Assembly: GCA_028716365.1 (NCBI GenBank)
Contig: JAQUPZ010000008.1
Location: forward strand, 124,001-188,000
Direction: 5' to 3'
Length of the DNA stretch: 64,000 bases
From: Kiritimatiellia bacterium
Lineage (GTDB): Bacteria > Verrucomicrobiota > Kiritimatiellia > UBA8416 > YA12-FULL-48-11
Shown: positions 8,358 to 18,000 of the stretch, piece after piece
Layout of the letters: each line of letters opens with the position of its first letter
Position numbering within the stretch: the first letter of the stretch is position 1
The notes under the pieces: model-generated
The model's database searches: none
Seen by the model: only the letters and a program-made list of their open reading frames with translations
What the model was told of the DNA's origin: nothing
Made by a program: the position numbers and the translations under genes

Positions 8358-10196
8358 CTAATTTTCCTTTCCTTGTTCAATATCTGACCCAACGATGATG
8401 CCGGATGTGGAATTAGAAGCGGCCGTTACGGACTTCCGCACGCGCCACACCAACCACCCACCCAGCAGAAAAGTCGTAGCCAGCCCAATGATGGTTGTTT
8501 CCCAATCGCCGACAAACACCGCATTTGTTGCACGAACCAAACCCAGGCACGCCAGGACCCCGAGGATCGAGTTGAAGATCAGGGATCTGCCGGAAGGTGT
8601 AACAGTCGAAGTAAGGTTGGCATGTGCCCGCACCGGTCCCCAGAATCCCGGAGGCCGGCACCGCTTATAGAATTGTTCCAATGTCTCCATTGACTCGGCA
8701 GGCGTCAATAGAGAGACCACCACCAGGACCAGGAAACTCAATCCGAACAACAGCCCAAGTCCCTGCCACATGGGATGTACAGCCGTATTCTGGAAATCGA
8801 GCACGAACCATACAAAGATCGATAACGGTAACCCAAGTACAATCGCGGCCAGTTCGCCCCACACGTTAAATCGCCACCAGAAGAAACGGAAGAATGATAA
8901 TGGCAAAAGGAAGATTACCATGGCTGAGTTGATAAACATGAACCATCCGACCATTTGTTTAACAAACAGGATTGCCACCACGCTTGCCGCCAGAAACAAC
9001 ACCAACGTTGCAAATCGACTCACCCAAATCTCGCGTTTCACAGAAGCATGGGGATCGAGCGGACGATAGATGTCGTTGATTACAAAACTGCCACCCCAAT
9101 TAATCAGGGCACTTAACGTGGACGTATATGCTGCAACTTCCACCGAGATGAGAAGTCCCACTAAACCGGCTGGTAGAGTGCATCGTTTAATGAGTTCCGC
9201 CCAGGCATACACCGGATCCTGAATCACCGTCATTCCCTCAGGCGTCGGCATTACTTTTGCCAGACTCGCCGGCCAGAAAATTGATAATGCCACCAATCCC
9301 ACGCCAATCAGAGGCAGAATACGAAGCGCCAATGCCAGAAAGCAGTTGAATAACTGCCCTGCAATGGCGTGTCCCTCATTTCGGGCGGCCATGAAACGCT
9401 GTGCCGTGGACCCCTCGCCGGCAGTAGGAGAACCGGCAAAGAAGACACCCTGCAGCAACAGGATTATAATGGTGAACATTTCTATGGAATTGTCAGGCGC
9501 AGCCGCGGACACTGGCGGTATCTGTGCCAATGCCTCGGGGCGAATGGCTGCTATTCGCTCCAGGATATGTGCCCATCCGCCATGCTGTGACACGGCGATG
9601 AACATGAAAATCGTGCAACCGATCATGAGAATGACGAAGTGCAGAATCTCGGTGACAACCACACCCATCAATCCCCCGAACATCGTGTACAAGATGGTTG
9701 TACCACCAAAGATCAAGAGGATTTGCAGCTCAGACATCCTTACTACCGGCGCAATCGTTTTGGCAAAGAATCCGGTGATATAACCAATCAACAAGACCGA
9801 GAATCCGAAACAGCACACCATGGCATACACTTTTCGAGCAATCGCCGCCGGTCGTCCGCCATAGCGCAAAGTAATCAATTCGGCCGTTGTCATGATCCGC
9901 ATCCGTCGCCACATCGGCGCCCATACGATGGCCACCAGCGGCATCCAGATGATCCAGCTCGACCACCACAGCCAGTTGGCAGCCAACCCGTAAACGAGAA
10001 TCAACATGACAAATGGACCATTTCCCGACTGGTAAGTGGCAGTGTTCGAAATTGCAATCGCCCACCACGGCAAGTTGCGGTCACCGGTAAAGTAACTTAC
10101 GGCGCCATGCCGGGAAGAAATACGTACAACTGCCATCCCTGCCAGGATTGACGCCACAATCACCACTGCCACTACCATCCAGTCGATCCAGCCCAT
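8358..10196 (-). CDS. Sodium:solute symporter (SSS family)
   Basis: A 612-residue integral membrane protein of the solute:sodium symporter family. The N-terminus (MGWIDWMVVAVVIVASILAG) is the first span. It is followed by the family-typical YFTGDRNLPWWAIAISNTATYQSGNGPF stretch, in which the spans around residues 30-70 carry the sodium/substrate site, and by FGGLMGVVVTEILHFVILMIG. About 13-14 hydrophobic segments are visible. It should import a sugar, amino sugar or organic acid driven by sodium; the substrate is not identifiable. It lies 48 bp after the secreted six-hairpin protein and overlaps the operon closely. Together with the two glycosidases it would take up the released products. Confidence 0.88.
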   Translation of the reverse strand: MGWIDWMVVAVVIVASILAGMAVVRISSRHGAVSYFTGDRNLPWWAIAISNTATYQSGNGPFVMLILVYGLAANWLWWSSWIIWMPLVAIVWAPMWRRMRIMTTAELITLRYGGRPAAIARKVYAMVCCFGFSVLLIGYITGFFAKTIAPVVRMSELQILLIFGGTTILYTMFGGLMGVVVTEILHFVILMIGCTIFMFIAVSQHGGWAHILERIAAIRPEALAQIPPVSAAAPDNSIEMFTIIILLLQGVFFAGSPTAGEGSTAQRFMAARNEGHAIAGQLFNCFLALALRILPLIGVGLVALSIFWPASLAKVMPTPEGMTVIQDPVYAWAELIKRCTLPAGLVGLLISVEVAAYTSTLSALINWGGSFVINDIYRPLDPHASVKREIWVSRFATLVLFLAASVVAILFVKQMVGWFMFINSAMVIFLLPLSFFRFFWWRFNVWGELAAIVLGLPLSIFVWFVLDFQNTAVHPMWQGLGLLFGLSFLVLVVVSLLTPAESMETLEQFYKRCRPPGFWGPVRAHANLTSTVTPSGRSLIFNSILGVLACLGLVRATNAVFVGDWETTIIGLATTFLLGGWLVWRVRKSVTAASNSTSGIIVGSDIEQGKEN

Positions 10197-10244
10197 GTTA
10201 TTTTCCTGTTATGCTTGTACTTCCATACACCCGCTTTTTCATGG

Positions 10245-12968
10245 TTAGTAATGTACCTCGATCGTCACGGGTGCATCCACCTTGGTCAAAGTTATCATAT
10301 CGTTCGTGAATTCCTTGCTCGCAATGCCATTGATTGTCACACCTTGAATCGCCTTGTTCGCAGGATGTCGTAAACGAATGTTGATTACTTTAGGTAATTT
10401 TTTCTTTGGTGGATCAATACGTACGGTCATCTTCTGCGCGCCGTCGTGACTCTTGATCGAATAACCGACGTTACCAAACAACGTGGGGGCGTCTTCAACA
10501 CAAACTTTCTTGCCATCTTCAAGCCAGGGACGCGGGATTGCCTGGCCCAATATCAGCGTGTCACCAGCCTCCCGTATCAGCATGTTCCGCAGCAACAGGA
10601 GCTGCTGCGTGGCGGAATAGAGGTGCGGCAGAGTTTTCTGGTTCGCTCCCGAACGGAGCCCTGTGACCTCAACGCTGGAATATGTGTCCCTCGACATGCC
10701 GTAGGCGAGTGATGCATAAAGTCCCAGAATCACCCGCTGTACTTCATCACGTTGAAGGCAATTCATCCAGTAGCCGTAACTGTAGGCATGATCGATACCC
10801 TCACCGAAGGCACAAACGCCCAGACACAATCCTTTTCTCTGTTGCAGGAGATCGGTGATCAGCCGGGCGCGATGATCATTAGCCGGAAGAACATCAGTCT
10901 CAAGCACCATGCATGAAATCAGACTGTAGTAGTCGGCGCCGCTGTAACCAACCCGTTCCAGCAGGGCGTGTGTTTCGGGAAACACGGGCAGCATCTTCAT
11001 TCCAAATCGTTCCAGGACAGCCTTGTCCATGGAATTTAGAATATCCCTGCGATATGCTTCCGATTCGGTGGTGATGCGGGCAGCTTCATCAGTCATGCCT
11101 GCGTCACGCAATGCAGCGGCGGTTTCCTCGAGACCAAGCAAAAGGTAAGTGTCGGTGTGGTAACTGTAAGTTGGAGCCGGCTCGTCTGCGTAAGGGCGAT
11201 ACTTGATCAATCCATACCACGACGCATCTTTGGCTTGCTGGGCCATGCTCGATTTTCGTTCAGCAATAATCCAGTTACACATCTTGATCATCGTGGGCGC
11301 GACCTTGCGCAGCCACTCCGTATCGCCGGTCATCCGATAGTGTTTACCCATGGCCCAGAGTTGGGCGCCCGTGTCCGGCAATCCATAGTGCAATACAAGC
11401 AATCCATCCGGTTTCACAAAACTCAGGATCGAATCAAGATACTGCCTGGCCTCGGCATGATGGCCCCAGAGATCCAGCGCGTAACAATACCTTGACGCGG
11501 AATAACCATAAATCTCTTCGTAGAATCCGCCACCCCCGTCGTGTGGTTCATAAACGCCGTTACGCTTGTCGACATCAATGAAATTGTATGCCAGCCAGGC
11601 ACGACAGGCATCATTGATTCTCTGCTCGGGTACGGTGACTTTCATGCCTTTGGCCAATAACTTTTTCCAGAATGCAGTTACTTCGCTAAATCGCTTTTCG
11701 AAGTCCGCCGCGTCGTTCTTGACTGCTTCCGCCGGCTTTGCGAATGGAATGTTCACATACACACTCTGCTCACCTTGTGCAGGTATCTCCAGGTTCCACG
11801 TCATGACCGGATTCTTGACCACAAACTGTACATCAACCTTTCGATTCTGTGTACCCGGATTGGAAATTCTCAATTGTACCAGCGCTGCTAATGGAGTATC
11901 GGAATTCATTTCAGGCGACCAGCCGGCAGCCTTTTGCTGATATTTCAATCCTTCCTTTTCCCATTCAGCCACCACAATTGGCAAATATCCTTCAAGCAGG
12001 TGTTTTGCGCATTCAGCCGATATCAATTGGGTTGAGGAATTACCAACTGCAAACCATGCCTTTACACCGGCAAAATCAAACGAGCCGTCCGGCATCACAA
12101 CAAACTCCTGTGGACCGTCCTTCGCACCGACTGCCTCCCGTGGAGATTTCATGGGAGGAAAATAACTGCTGACCGAAGCAAAGCTTGGGTCTTTCCCGCC
12201 CGCCAGTTCCTGTTCACCCAGGGAATCTTTCCCCTGTTCAACGAATACTTTTTTTTCTGCTTCTGTTATTCGCGTGCGTTCCGGCGCAAGGCGTTTGATT
12301 GAAATCTCACGAACCAGTGACACTGTTGCTGGTCCACGGCTTGTATAGTCGTTATTCAGACTTACTGCCGAGAAATGTTGTTTGCCCTCAGATCGGCTGA
12401 ATCCTTTGCCGATCACTAACAACGCCGGCGGTTTACCCATCCAAGAGCCAGACCGCGGGACAATAGGCAGATCCACCCAGTCCCCGCCATCTTTGCACCC
12501 TTGAAAACGAACGCATTCCTCGCCCAGTTCGATCGCCACACGATGCCAGTCTGCTGAACCGTTAAATGAGAAACGGCGATCCACCAGTTTCCCGTCAATC
12601 AGCCTGGCACTATAATAGCACGAATCCTTGTCCAACACCGTGATCTGGCACCAGTTCTGTGGATCCCAGTACAGGAACAGAGAGGTAGCCCAACTAATAC
12701 CGCCGTTCGGTTTCAATACACACTCGGCGCGAAATAAATCCACTCCAAGCGACCGTTCAATATGTGCATAGGTGTTGGCTCCAGCCGAAATCCGAAGCGC
12801 ATTATCGATCACCTCGATCTTGTTATCCTTGGAAACATCCGTTTTCCAGGAACCGTCCAATGGCTTGTCGAATCTCTGGTTAAACGGCAACGTCAACAAC
12901 TCCGACGCGTTGACAGCCAGACAGAACAGACAAATAATTCCGGCCAATATCATCGCATGTTTTTTCAT
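10245..12968 (-). CDS. Secreted (alpha/alpha)6 six-hairpin glycosidase-like protein
   Basis: A 907-residue protein with a signal peptide (MKKHAMILAGIICLFCLAVNA). The N-terminal ~200 residues resemble a concanavalin-A-like lectin or laminin-type domain (FLYWDPQNWCQITVLDKDS, then KRLAPE). The middle, from about residue 440 to 800, is helical and tryptophan/tyrosine-rich and fits an alpha/alpha toroid: EPHDGGGGFYEEIYGYSASR, then GLPDTGAQLWAMGKHYRMTGD, then SYHTDTYLLLGLEE. The C-terminus is a beta-rich domain. I cannot assign a GH family with confidence; GH78-, GH63- and GH15-like toroids are possible. A strong AAAGGAAAGGAAAAGAAAGG site precedes the ATG. It is the first gene of the operon, transcribed away from the AraC-type regulator. 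Confidence 0.72.
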   Translation of the reverse strand: MKKHAMILAGIICLFCLAVNASELLTLPFNQRFDKPLDGSWKTDVSKDNKIEVIDNALRISAGANTYAHIERSLGVDLFRAECVLKPNGGISWATSLFLYWDPQNWCQITVLDKDSCYYSARLIDGKLVDRRFSFNGSADWHRVAIELGEECVRFQGCKDGGDWVDLPIVPRSGSWMGKPPALLVIGKGFSRSEGKQHFSAVSLNNDYTSRGPATVSLVREISIKRLAPERTRITEAEKKVFVEQGKDSLGEQELAGGKDPSFASVSSYFPPMKSPREAVGAKDGPQEFVVMPDGSFDFAGVKAWFAVGNSSTQLISAECAKHLLEGYLPIVVAEWEKEGLKYQQKAAGWSPEMNSDTPLAALVQLRISNPGTQNRKVDVQFVVKNPVMTWNLEIPAQGEQSVYVNIPFAKPAEAVKNDAADFEKRFSEVTAFWKKLLAKGMKVTVPEQRINDACRAWLAYNFIDVDKRNGVYEPHDGGGGFYEEIYGYSASRYCYALDLWGHHAEARQYLDSILSFVKPDGLLVLHYGLPDTGAQLWAMGKHYRMTGDTEWLRKVAPTMIKMCNWIIAERKSSMAQQAKDASWYGLIKYRPYADEPAPTYSYHTDTYLLLGLEETAAALRDAGMTDEAARITTESEAYRRDILNSMDKAVLERFGMKMLPVFPETHALLERVGYSGADYYSLISCMVLETDVLPANDHRARLITDLLQQRKGLCLGVCAFGEGIDHAYSYGYWMNCLQRDEVQRVILGLYASLAYGMSRDTYSSVEVTGLRSGANQKTLPHLYSATQQLLLLRNMLIREAGDTLILGQAIPRPWLEDGKKVCVEDAPTLFGNVGYSIKSHDGAQKMTVRIDPPKKKLPKVINIRLRHPANKAIQGVTINGIASKEFTNDMITLTKVDAPVTIEVHY

Positions 12969-13093
12969 ACCTTTCTTTTCCTTTCCTTTTGCTCTCGGCT
13001 TAATATGCTTCCTTGAGTTTCTTTTTCGCTATAATAAAGTTGCGAATAAAAATCTTCTACGACAAGTCGGTCAATCTTTGATACGATCCGGTC
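12969..13093. promoter_or_regulatory. Divergent regulatory region between glycan operon and AraC-type regulator
   Basis: This 125-bp intergenic segment separates the divergently transcribed operon (minus) and regulator gene (plus). It contains a consensus TATAAT at 13030-13035 that could serve as the plus-strand -10 box, although no good -35 lies 16-18 bases upstream, as expected for an activator-dependent promoter. The AraC-type protein presumably binds here. No direct-repeat operator could be picked out with confidence. Confidence 0.4.
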
Positions 13094-13984
13094 ATGAAAG
13101 ATCTCCATTTAGCGCCAAAGTTGTGCGGACTCCCGAAGGATGCAAAACAAGCCATCATAATAAACCACTATTCCGGTGAGCCGGATTTCCTCTTTCACTT
13201 TCATCCTGAATATGAACTGGTACTGACGCTCGGCAGCAGGGGCAGGCGGATAATAGGTGACACAATTACAGAGTACGCGTGGTACGATTTTGTCCTGTTG
13301 GGTCCAAACCTGCCTCACACATGGGCTTCAGAGTCGCAGCCAGACAGGAAACATCAAATGGACAATTGCGTGGTTCTTTTTACCCGTGAATCCATTGGTC
13401 CCGATTTCCTGGATAAACGGGAGATGAAGGGAATCAGTTCGTTTCTCGACCGTTCGGCACGTGGAATCAGTTTTCCACGATCGGCAGTGTCCACGGCGGT
13501 GAAACAGATGATTACGATTGATCAAACCAAAGGCGCACAGCGGATGATTTCTTTTCTTTCTATTCTCGAGAATCTTGCCGCTTGTACCAGCGCAACAGCA
13601 ATTGTCTCGGAAAAATATGATCGTTTTGCCGTCGTTCGAAATCATGTATCACTCGGAAAAATGCTGGAATATATTCACCAGAACAGCGATCACATCATCA
13701 CACTTGAAGAAGCCGCAGCCCAATTTCGGATGAGCCAGTCAACTTTCTGCCGTTTTTTCCGCCGGGCGACCGGGAAAAGTTTTATTGATTACGTGAACGA
13801 TTGGCGTGTCAGTCGCGCATGCGGGCTTTTGAAAGAAAGCGATTACTCAATCCTGGAAATCAGCGGTTTGGTTGGTTTCAACAATCTTTCCCATTTCAAT
13901 CGCCAGTTTCTACGCAGGCAGGGTTGGTCCCCGCGGGATTACCGCAGGAAATATGCAAAGATTACCGCTGGTAGATGGGCATGA
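13094..13984 (+). CDS. AraC-family transcriptional regulator with N-terminal cupin
   Basis: A 296-residue regulator. The N-terminal half is a cupin sensor (FHFHPEYELVLTLGSRGRRIIGD, then GPNLPHTWAS), the usual sugar-binding part of this family. The C-terminal ~100 residues hold two helix-turn-helix units. The first includes ITLEEAAAQFRMSQSTFCRFF and the second SILEISGLVGFNNLSHFNRQF, ending in the typical PRDYRRKY. No ribosome site is obvious before the ATG. It is transcribed divergently from the glycan operon at 4354-12968 and probably senses a product of that pathway and controls it. Its last 23 bases overlap, tail to tail, the 3' end of the next minus-strand gene. Confidence 0.9.
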   Translation: MKDLHLAPKLCGLPKDAKQAIIINHYSGEPDFLFHFHPEYELVLTLGSRGRRIIGDTITEYAWYDFVLLGPNLPHTWASESQPDRKHQMDNCVVLFTRESIGPDFLDKREMKGISSFLDRSARGISFPRSAVSTAVKQMITIDQTKGAQRMISFLSILENLAACTSATAIVSEKYDRFAVVRNHVSLGKMLEYIHQNSDHIITLEEAAAQFRMSQSTFCRFFRRATGKSFIDYVNDWRVSRACGLLKESDYSILEISGLVGFNNLSHFNRQFLRRQGWSPRDYRRKYAKITAGRWA

Positions 13985-15041
13985 AATGACAATTTACGGA
14001 GAGACTAAGGATGGCCAGCGCCGTGCTGTAAGTCTTTGACATGCCTTCCCCGCTATGACCCTGCCATGAACCGTCTTCCTTCTGTTCGGCGAGAAAAACA
14101 TTCTCTACTTCTTTAAGCGCTTCCTTGCCCAATTCACCTCCGCGCTGATACATCCCCTGAGTGTAGTAATAAGTTCCATAGTAGAAAAACCGGTGCGACG
14201 TTTTAACCTTCTGTTCACGTAACCAGGCGACCGTTCCCTTTAATTCGGGTGCATCATATTCACCGCAGATTTGCAGGGCCAGCAATCCCATGGAAGCCGT
14301 CGAGTACGAAGGACCGCCACCCGGTTGATATGCAAACGCACTGTTGAGGTTCAAAGGCCGCCCATCCTGGTCACGATTTGAGTGATAACTTGCCTTGATA
14401 TACCTGATGGCGGAATCGATCGTTTCTTTTGGCACAACCAGTCCTGCATTCTTGGCCGCGCGCAGGGCCATGACCTGCCAGACCGTGACAGACAGATCGG
14501 CATCATGCGCATCAGGCTGATATCTCCATCCGCCTTTGAATCTTTGATCGTGTTTGTCTATGTTCTGCGCCCGCACAATCAGGTCCACTGCCTTCTGGCA
14601 CCGTTCCCTGATGAGAGAATCCTGCCTGGCATCGACACCCATACCCACCATCTCGGACAGCATCAGGGTCACAATACCATGGCCGTACATACGGGACCCG
14701 TCGGCTTTACCATAATACCCCGTCTCGTCCATACGGTCGTTCTTAAGAATGAAATCCAATGCCTTCGCAAGTGCCCGCCCTTCCGGTGTTTCATCCTTCG
14801 GCTGATGCCCCACGGCAATCATGGCCATGAGAGACAGACCCGTGAAAGCATTCGCATTGGACCGTTTGTCTTCTTTCGCACCGATTGCACCCTCGTCATT
14901 CTGCTGTGACAACAGGTAGGCAATCCCGCGCGCAATGGATTTCTCCACCGGTGTTAATTCACGTTTCGCTTTTTCCTCTGCACCCGGCAATGGCATCACA
15001 AGAAATCCGGTCAGCAGAATTATAATAAGAAAATTTTTCAT
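13962..15041 (-). CDS. Secreted prenyltransferase/squalene-cyclase-fold repeat protein
   Basis: A 359-residue protein with a signal peptide ending near PLPGA (about residue 21). The rest is an alpha/alpha toroid built of repeats such as GIAYLLSQQNDEGAIG, GGWRYQPDAHDADLSVTVWQ and VFLAEQKEDGSWQGHSGEGM, which resemble squalene-cyclase QW repeats. The catalytic DXDD of cyclases is absent, so enzyme activity as a terpene cyclase is unlikely. It overlaps the stop of the 1691-residue gene by four bases (ATGA type) and is the last gene of the MoxR operon. Proteins of this type are common in Planctomycetes and other PVC bacteria as partners of large envelope proteins; the role is unknown. Confidence 0.78.
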   Translation of the reverse strand: MKNFLIIILLTGFLVMPLPGAEEKAKRELTPVEKSIARGIAYLLSQQNDEGAIGAKEDKRSNANAFTGLSLMAMIAVGHQPKDETPEGRALAKALDFILKNDRMDETGYYGKADGSRMYGHGIVTLMLSEMVGMGVDARQDSLIRERCQKAVDLIVRAQNIDKHDQRFKGGWRYQPDAHDADLSVTVWQVMALRAAKNAGLVVPKETIDSAIRYIKASYHSNRDQDGRPLNLNSAFAYQPGGGPSYSTASMGLLALQICGEYDAPELKGTVAWLREQKVKTSHRFFYYGTYYYTQGMYQRGGELGKEALKEVENVFLAEQKEDGSWQGHSGEGMSKTYSTALAILSLSVNCHFMPIYQR

Positions 15042-18000
15042 TTCTGCTTCCCTTCTTTACCGCGGGCCTTGTTTGCAATGGCGCGGAAATACAGGTTCAC
15101 CATCTCGCGATATTCGCCCGACACACCTTCCCTCTGCGAATCCAGCAGATCACGTGCAATTTTAGGCGGCAGTTTTCCCCAGTCCGCTCCGCGTGTCGAA
15201 CCTTCAGGGATTTTTCCATACATCATACCCATCGTTTTAAATGCTGTCCCGCTGCCCTGGCTGATGCCCTGGCTCAATGGTTTTTCCCCGGGTAACAGAT
15301 TATTCCCGCGCGCATCCATCATTGCAGAAGCCTGTGCCTCGGCGGCTGACTGTACGGTACGGGAAAGCTGCCGGTTCAAAGCTGAATTCTGTTCATTTTG
15401 TCCGGACTGGGATTGCCTGCCGCTCTGATCCGGCTTCTGCTGTTGTGCAGGTTGGGAAGGCGAAGCTTGTTGTCTGCTTGGTTGACCTGCCTGGCTATCA
15501 GTGACTGGCTTGGGAGGATTCATTGTTGAATCGAGACTGTCGAGTGCACGTGCCATCCACTTGGCTGTCTCTTCCGATGCCGAAGCAAACTGACTTGCGG
15601 TATCCTGTTGTGTTGTATTCGGTACCTGCGGTGGAATCTGTTTCAGGGTCGAAGCCAGTTGTTCCAGCGGTTTTTGAATTGCATCCTTTGCACCCTGGAC
15701 TACGGGCTGGGCCTGGGCCGGAACATTTGAATGGTCGAGTGTCTGCGCGGCCTGCCTGACCTGACCTCCAGACTGTTCTTCCACCTGCTTGCCAAGCTGC
15801 TGTAAGCGTTGACCCATGTTTTCACGCCCAAGCCTTTCTTCATGCCGGCCAACACGTTCTATGTCATTACCCGCTTCACGTACAACCTGTTCTATTGCAG
15901 GCTGTTGCTCAGCCGCAGAATGCATTTGTGACAACGCACTGGCCAGTTGTCTCGCCTGTTTTGCCAGTTCTTCAGCTTGCTTACCGGCCTGTTGAACACG
16001 CCCCTTTGCAGATTTCTGGGCCTCTGAAGCTTCCTGTCCAACCTTACCCGCCGCATTGTTAAGCTCGCCGGCTGCCTGCTGTAATCTACCGGCTTGTGCA
16101 GCAATAGCCGGTGCAACCTCAGATGCTGACTTTGTAAAATCACGAGGCATGTCTCTGGCCGCTGAAGCAAGTGCTTCCCCTGCACGATCCAGTTCCGGTT
16201 TATTATTGATACCTGCCTTTTTTGACTGTTTGGCGATGGCGGGTACTTGTTCCCCGGCAAGTTTCTGTGCTCCATCGGCAATACGTTTTGCCTGTTCGAC
16301 GGCAGAACCCTGTTGTTGCGGTTCTGCCTGCATCGTATTGCCGAGGTCCGATGCAATCTTCTGTTCCTTCTCCGCAGATTTCTGCATGTCTGCCGCGGCA
16401 TCACCGAGTGCATCTCGTGCAATATCACCCAGTTCACGACGCATCGGTTCGTTGACCTGCAGTGCCTTTTCCAATTCCGCCAACTGGGCTTCCGGAGACT
16501 TTCCAGCCAGGTTTTCCAGTGCCTGCGCCTTCATGTATTCAGACTCAAGAGCTGACTTCAATCCGGTTTCTTTCTCGGCATCACGCAGTGCAGTACGTGT
16601 CGTTTCGGGGCGATCTGCATCGAGATTTTTATAATGTTCGGCGAGTTTTTTAAGATTGTCCGCAAGTTTTGCCTGTTGTTCAGCCGCGGCTTTGAGAGCA
16701 TTCTTCTGTTTATCAGGTTGTGCAATATTGGCCGCCTGCTGCAGTAATTCTGTCGCATCCGGTGTTTGCTGGCGGAGCATGGCGGCTGCATCATCCGCAT
16801 CACGTGCCCGTTCGCGACCTTTCTCCGTAGCGAGGTCCTGGACATTTGCATCGCGCCGCAAGGCCTCTTTCACATCGCCAATCTGATTATCCAGTTTCTG
16901 CTGTGCTTCACTTAGTTTGTCTGCCTCCCTGGTAACCTTCTCGGTATTTTCAGTCTTGCCAGCCTGTTCTGCCTGCGAACCAGTTGCCTGTTCCAGTTTT
17001 TTGGCAGTTTTGGCCAACCCGTCAAGTCGCTCGCTGAGTTTCGGCGCGACTTTTTCAATCTCGGCGCGTGCCTGTTCCATCAAAGGCTGTAACTGCTGTT
17101 TGACCTGCGCAACATCGCCAGCCATTTTGTACAAGGGCTCTTCAATATTATTTTTCTGTTCCGTATTTGACACTCGATCTTTCATTTCTTTACCGATCTG
17201 CCTGGCCTGAGGACTGGATGCTATCTCCCTGACTGCCTTTGTGACTTCCGATGGCAATCTGGCCTGGTCTATTTTCCGGGGAAGGTTCTTCATCTGGTCC
17301 TGTGACCATTCCCAGTCCCTGGCACGATTGGAAATTTCCGCGGTATCCGGTTTTTCCCATCGCTCCTGACCTGCAAGCCGGCGTAATGCCGGCGAAATTT
17401 CGGCCAGATTGTGTTCTGTCTCGAGCTTGCGATAGTTCTGTTCAATGGCTTTGACTGCCGCAAGTGTATTTGTCACTGGCTGGTTTGCCGCTTCTTCCAA
17501 TGCCCTGAGCGCATCTGCGGCCCTGGCGGTATCGGCTGCAAACCGCGCATCGGAGTCAGGTTTTTTTTCTTCCAGTCCGGCCCGGTCCTTTAGTTGTTTT
17601 GCCACGGACTCCAAATGATCCTGTTTTGCAGGCGCCTGTTTATCTTTCTCCCGTTCAAGACGTCTTGCCAGATTTGCCAGGACATCGGCAGAACTGCCGA
17701 CTTCATTCTGGAGCCATTCCCGCGCCTTGTCGGCCTGTTGCGCAAGATGCTGTTTAACGCCCTGCATGCTGTTTGCAGCATTTTCAACGCTTCTCTGCAG
17801 TTGTTCGGAAGGAGGCTTTAAAGCATCCATCGAGGGTATTGTTTCCGGGGCGCCCAGCGCCTTCTCAAGATTCTCGCGGTTTCTGGCAAGATCCTTTTCC
17901 ATATTCCGTACTACATTTTCATGTCCACCGGAAGCATGTTGAGAAAGAGTATTCATCTGTTCTTCGATGGATTTTGTTTCATCAGCTGCAACGCTCTGGC

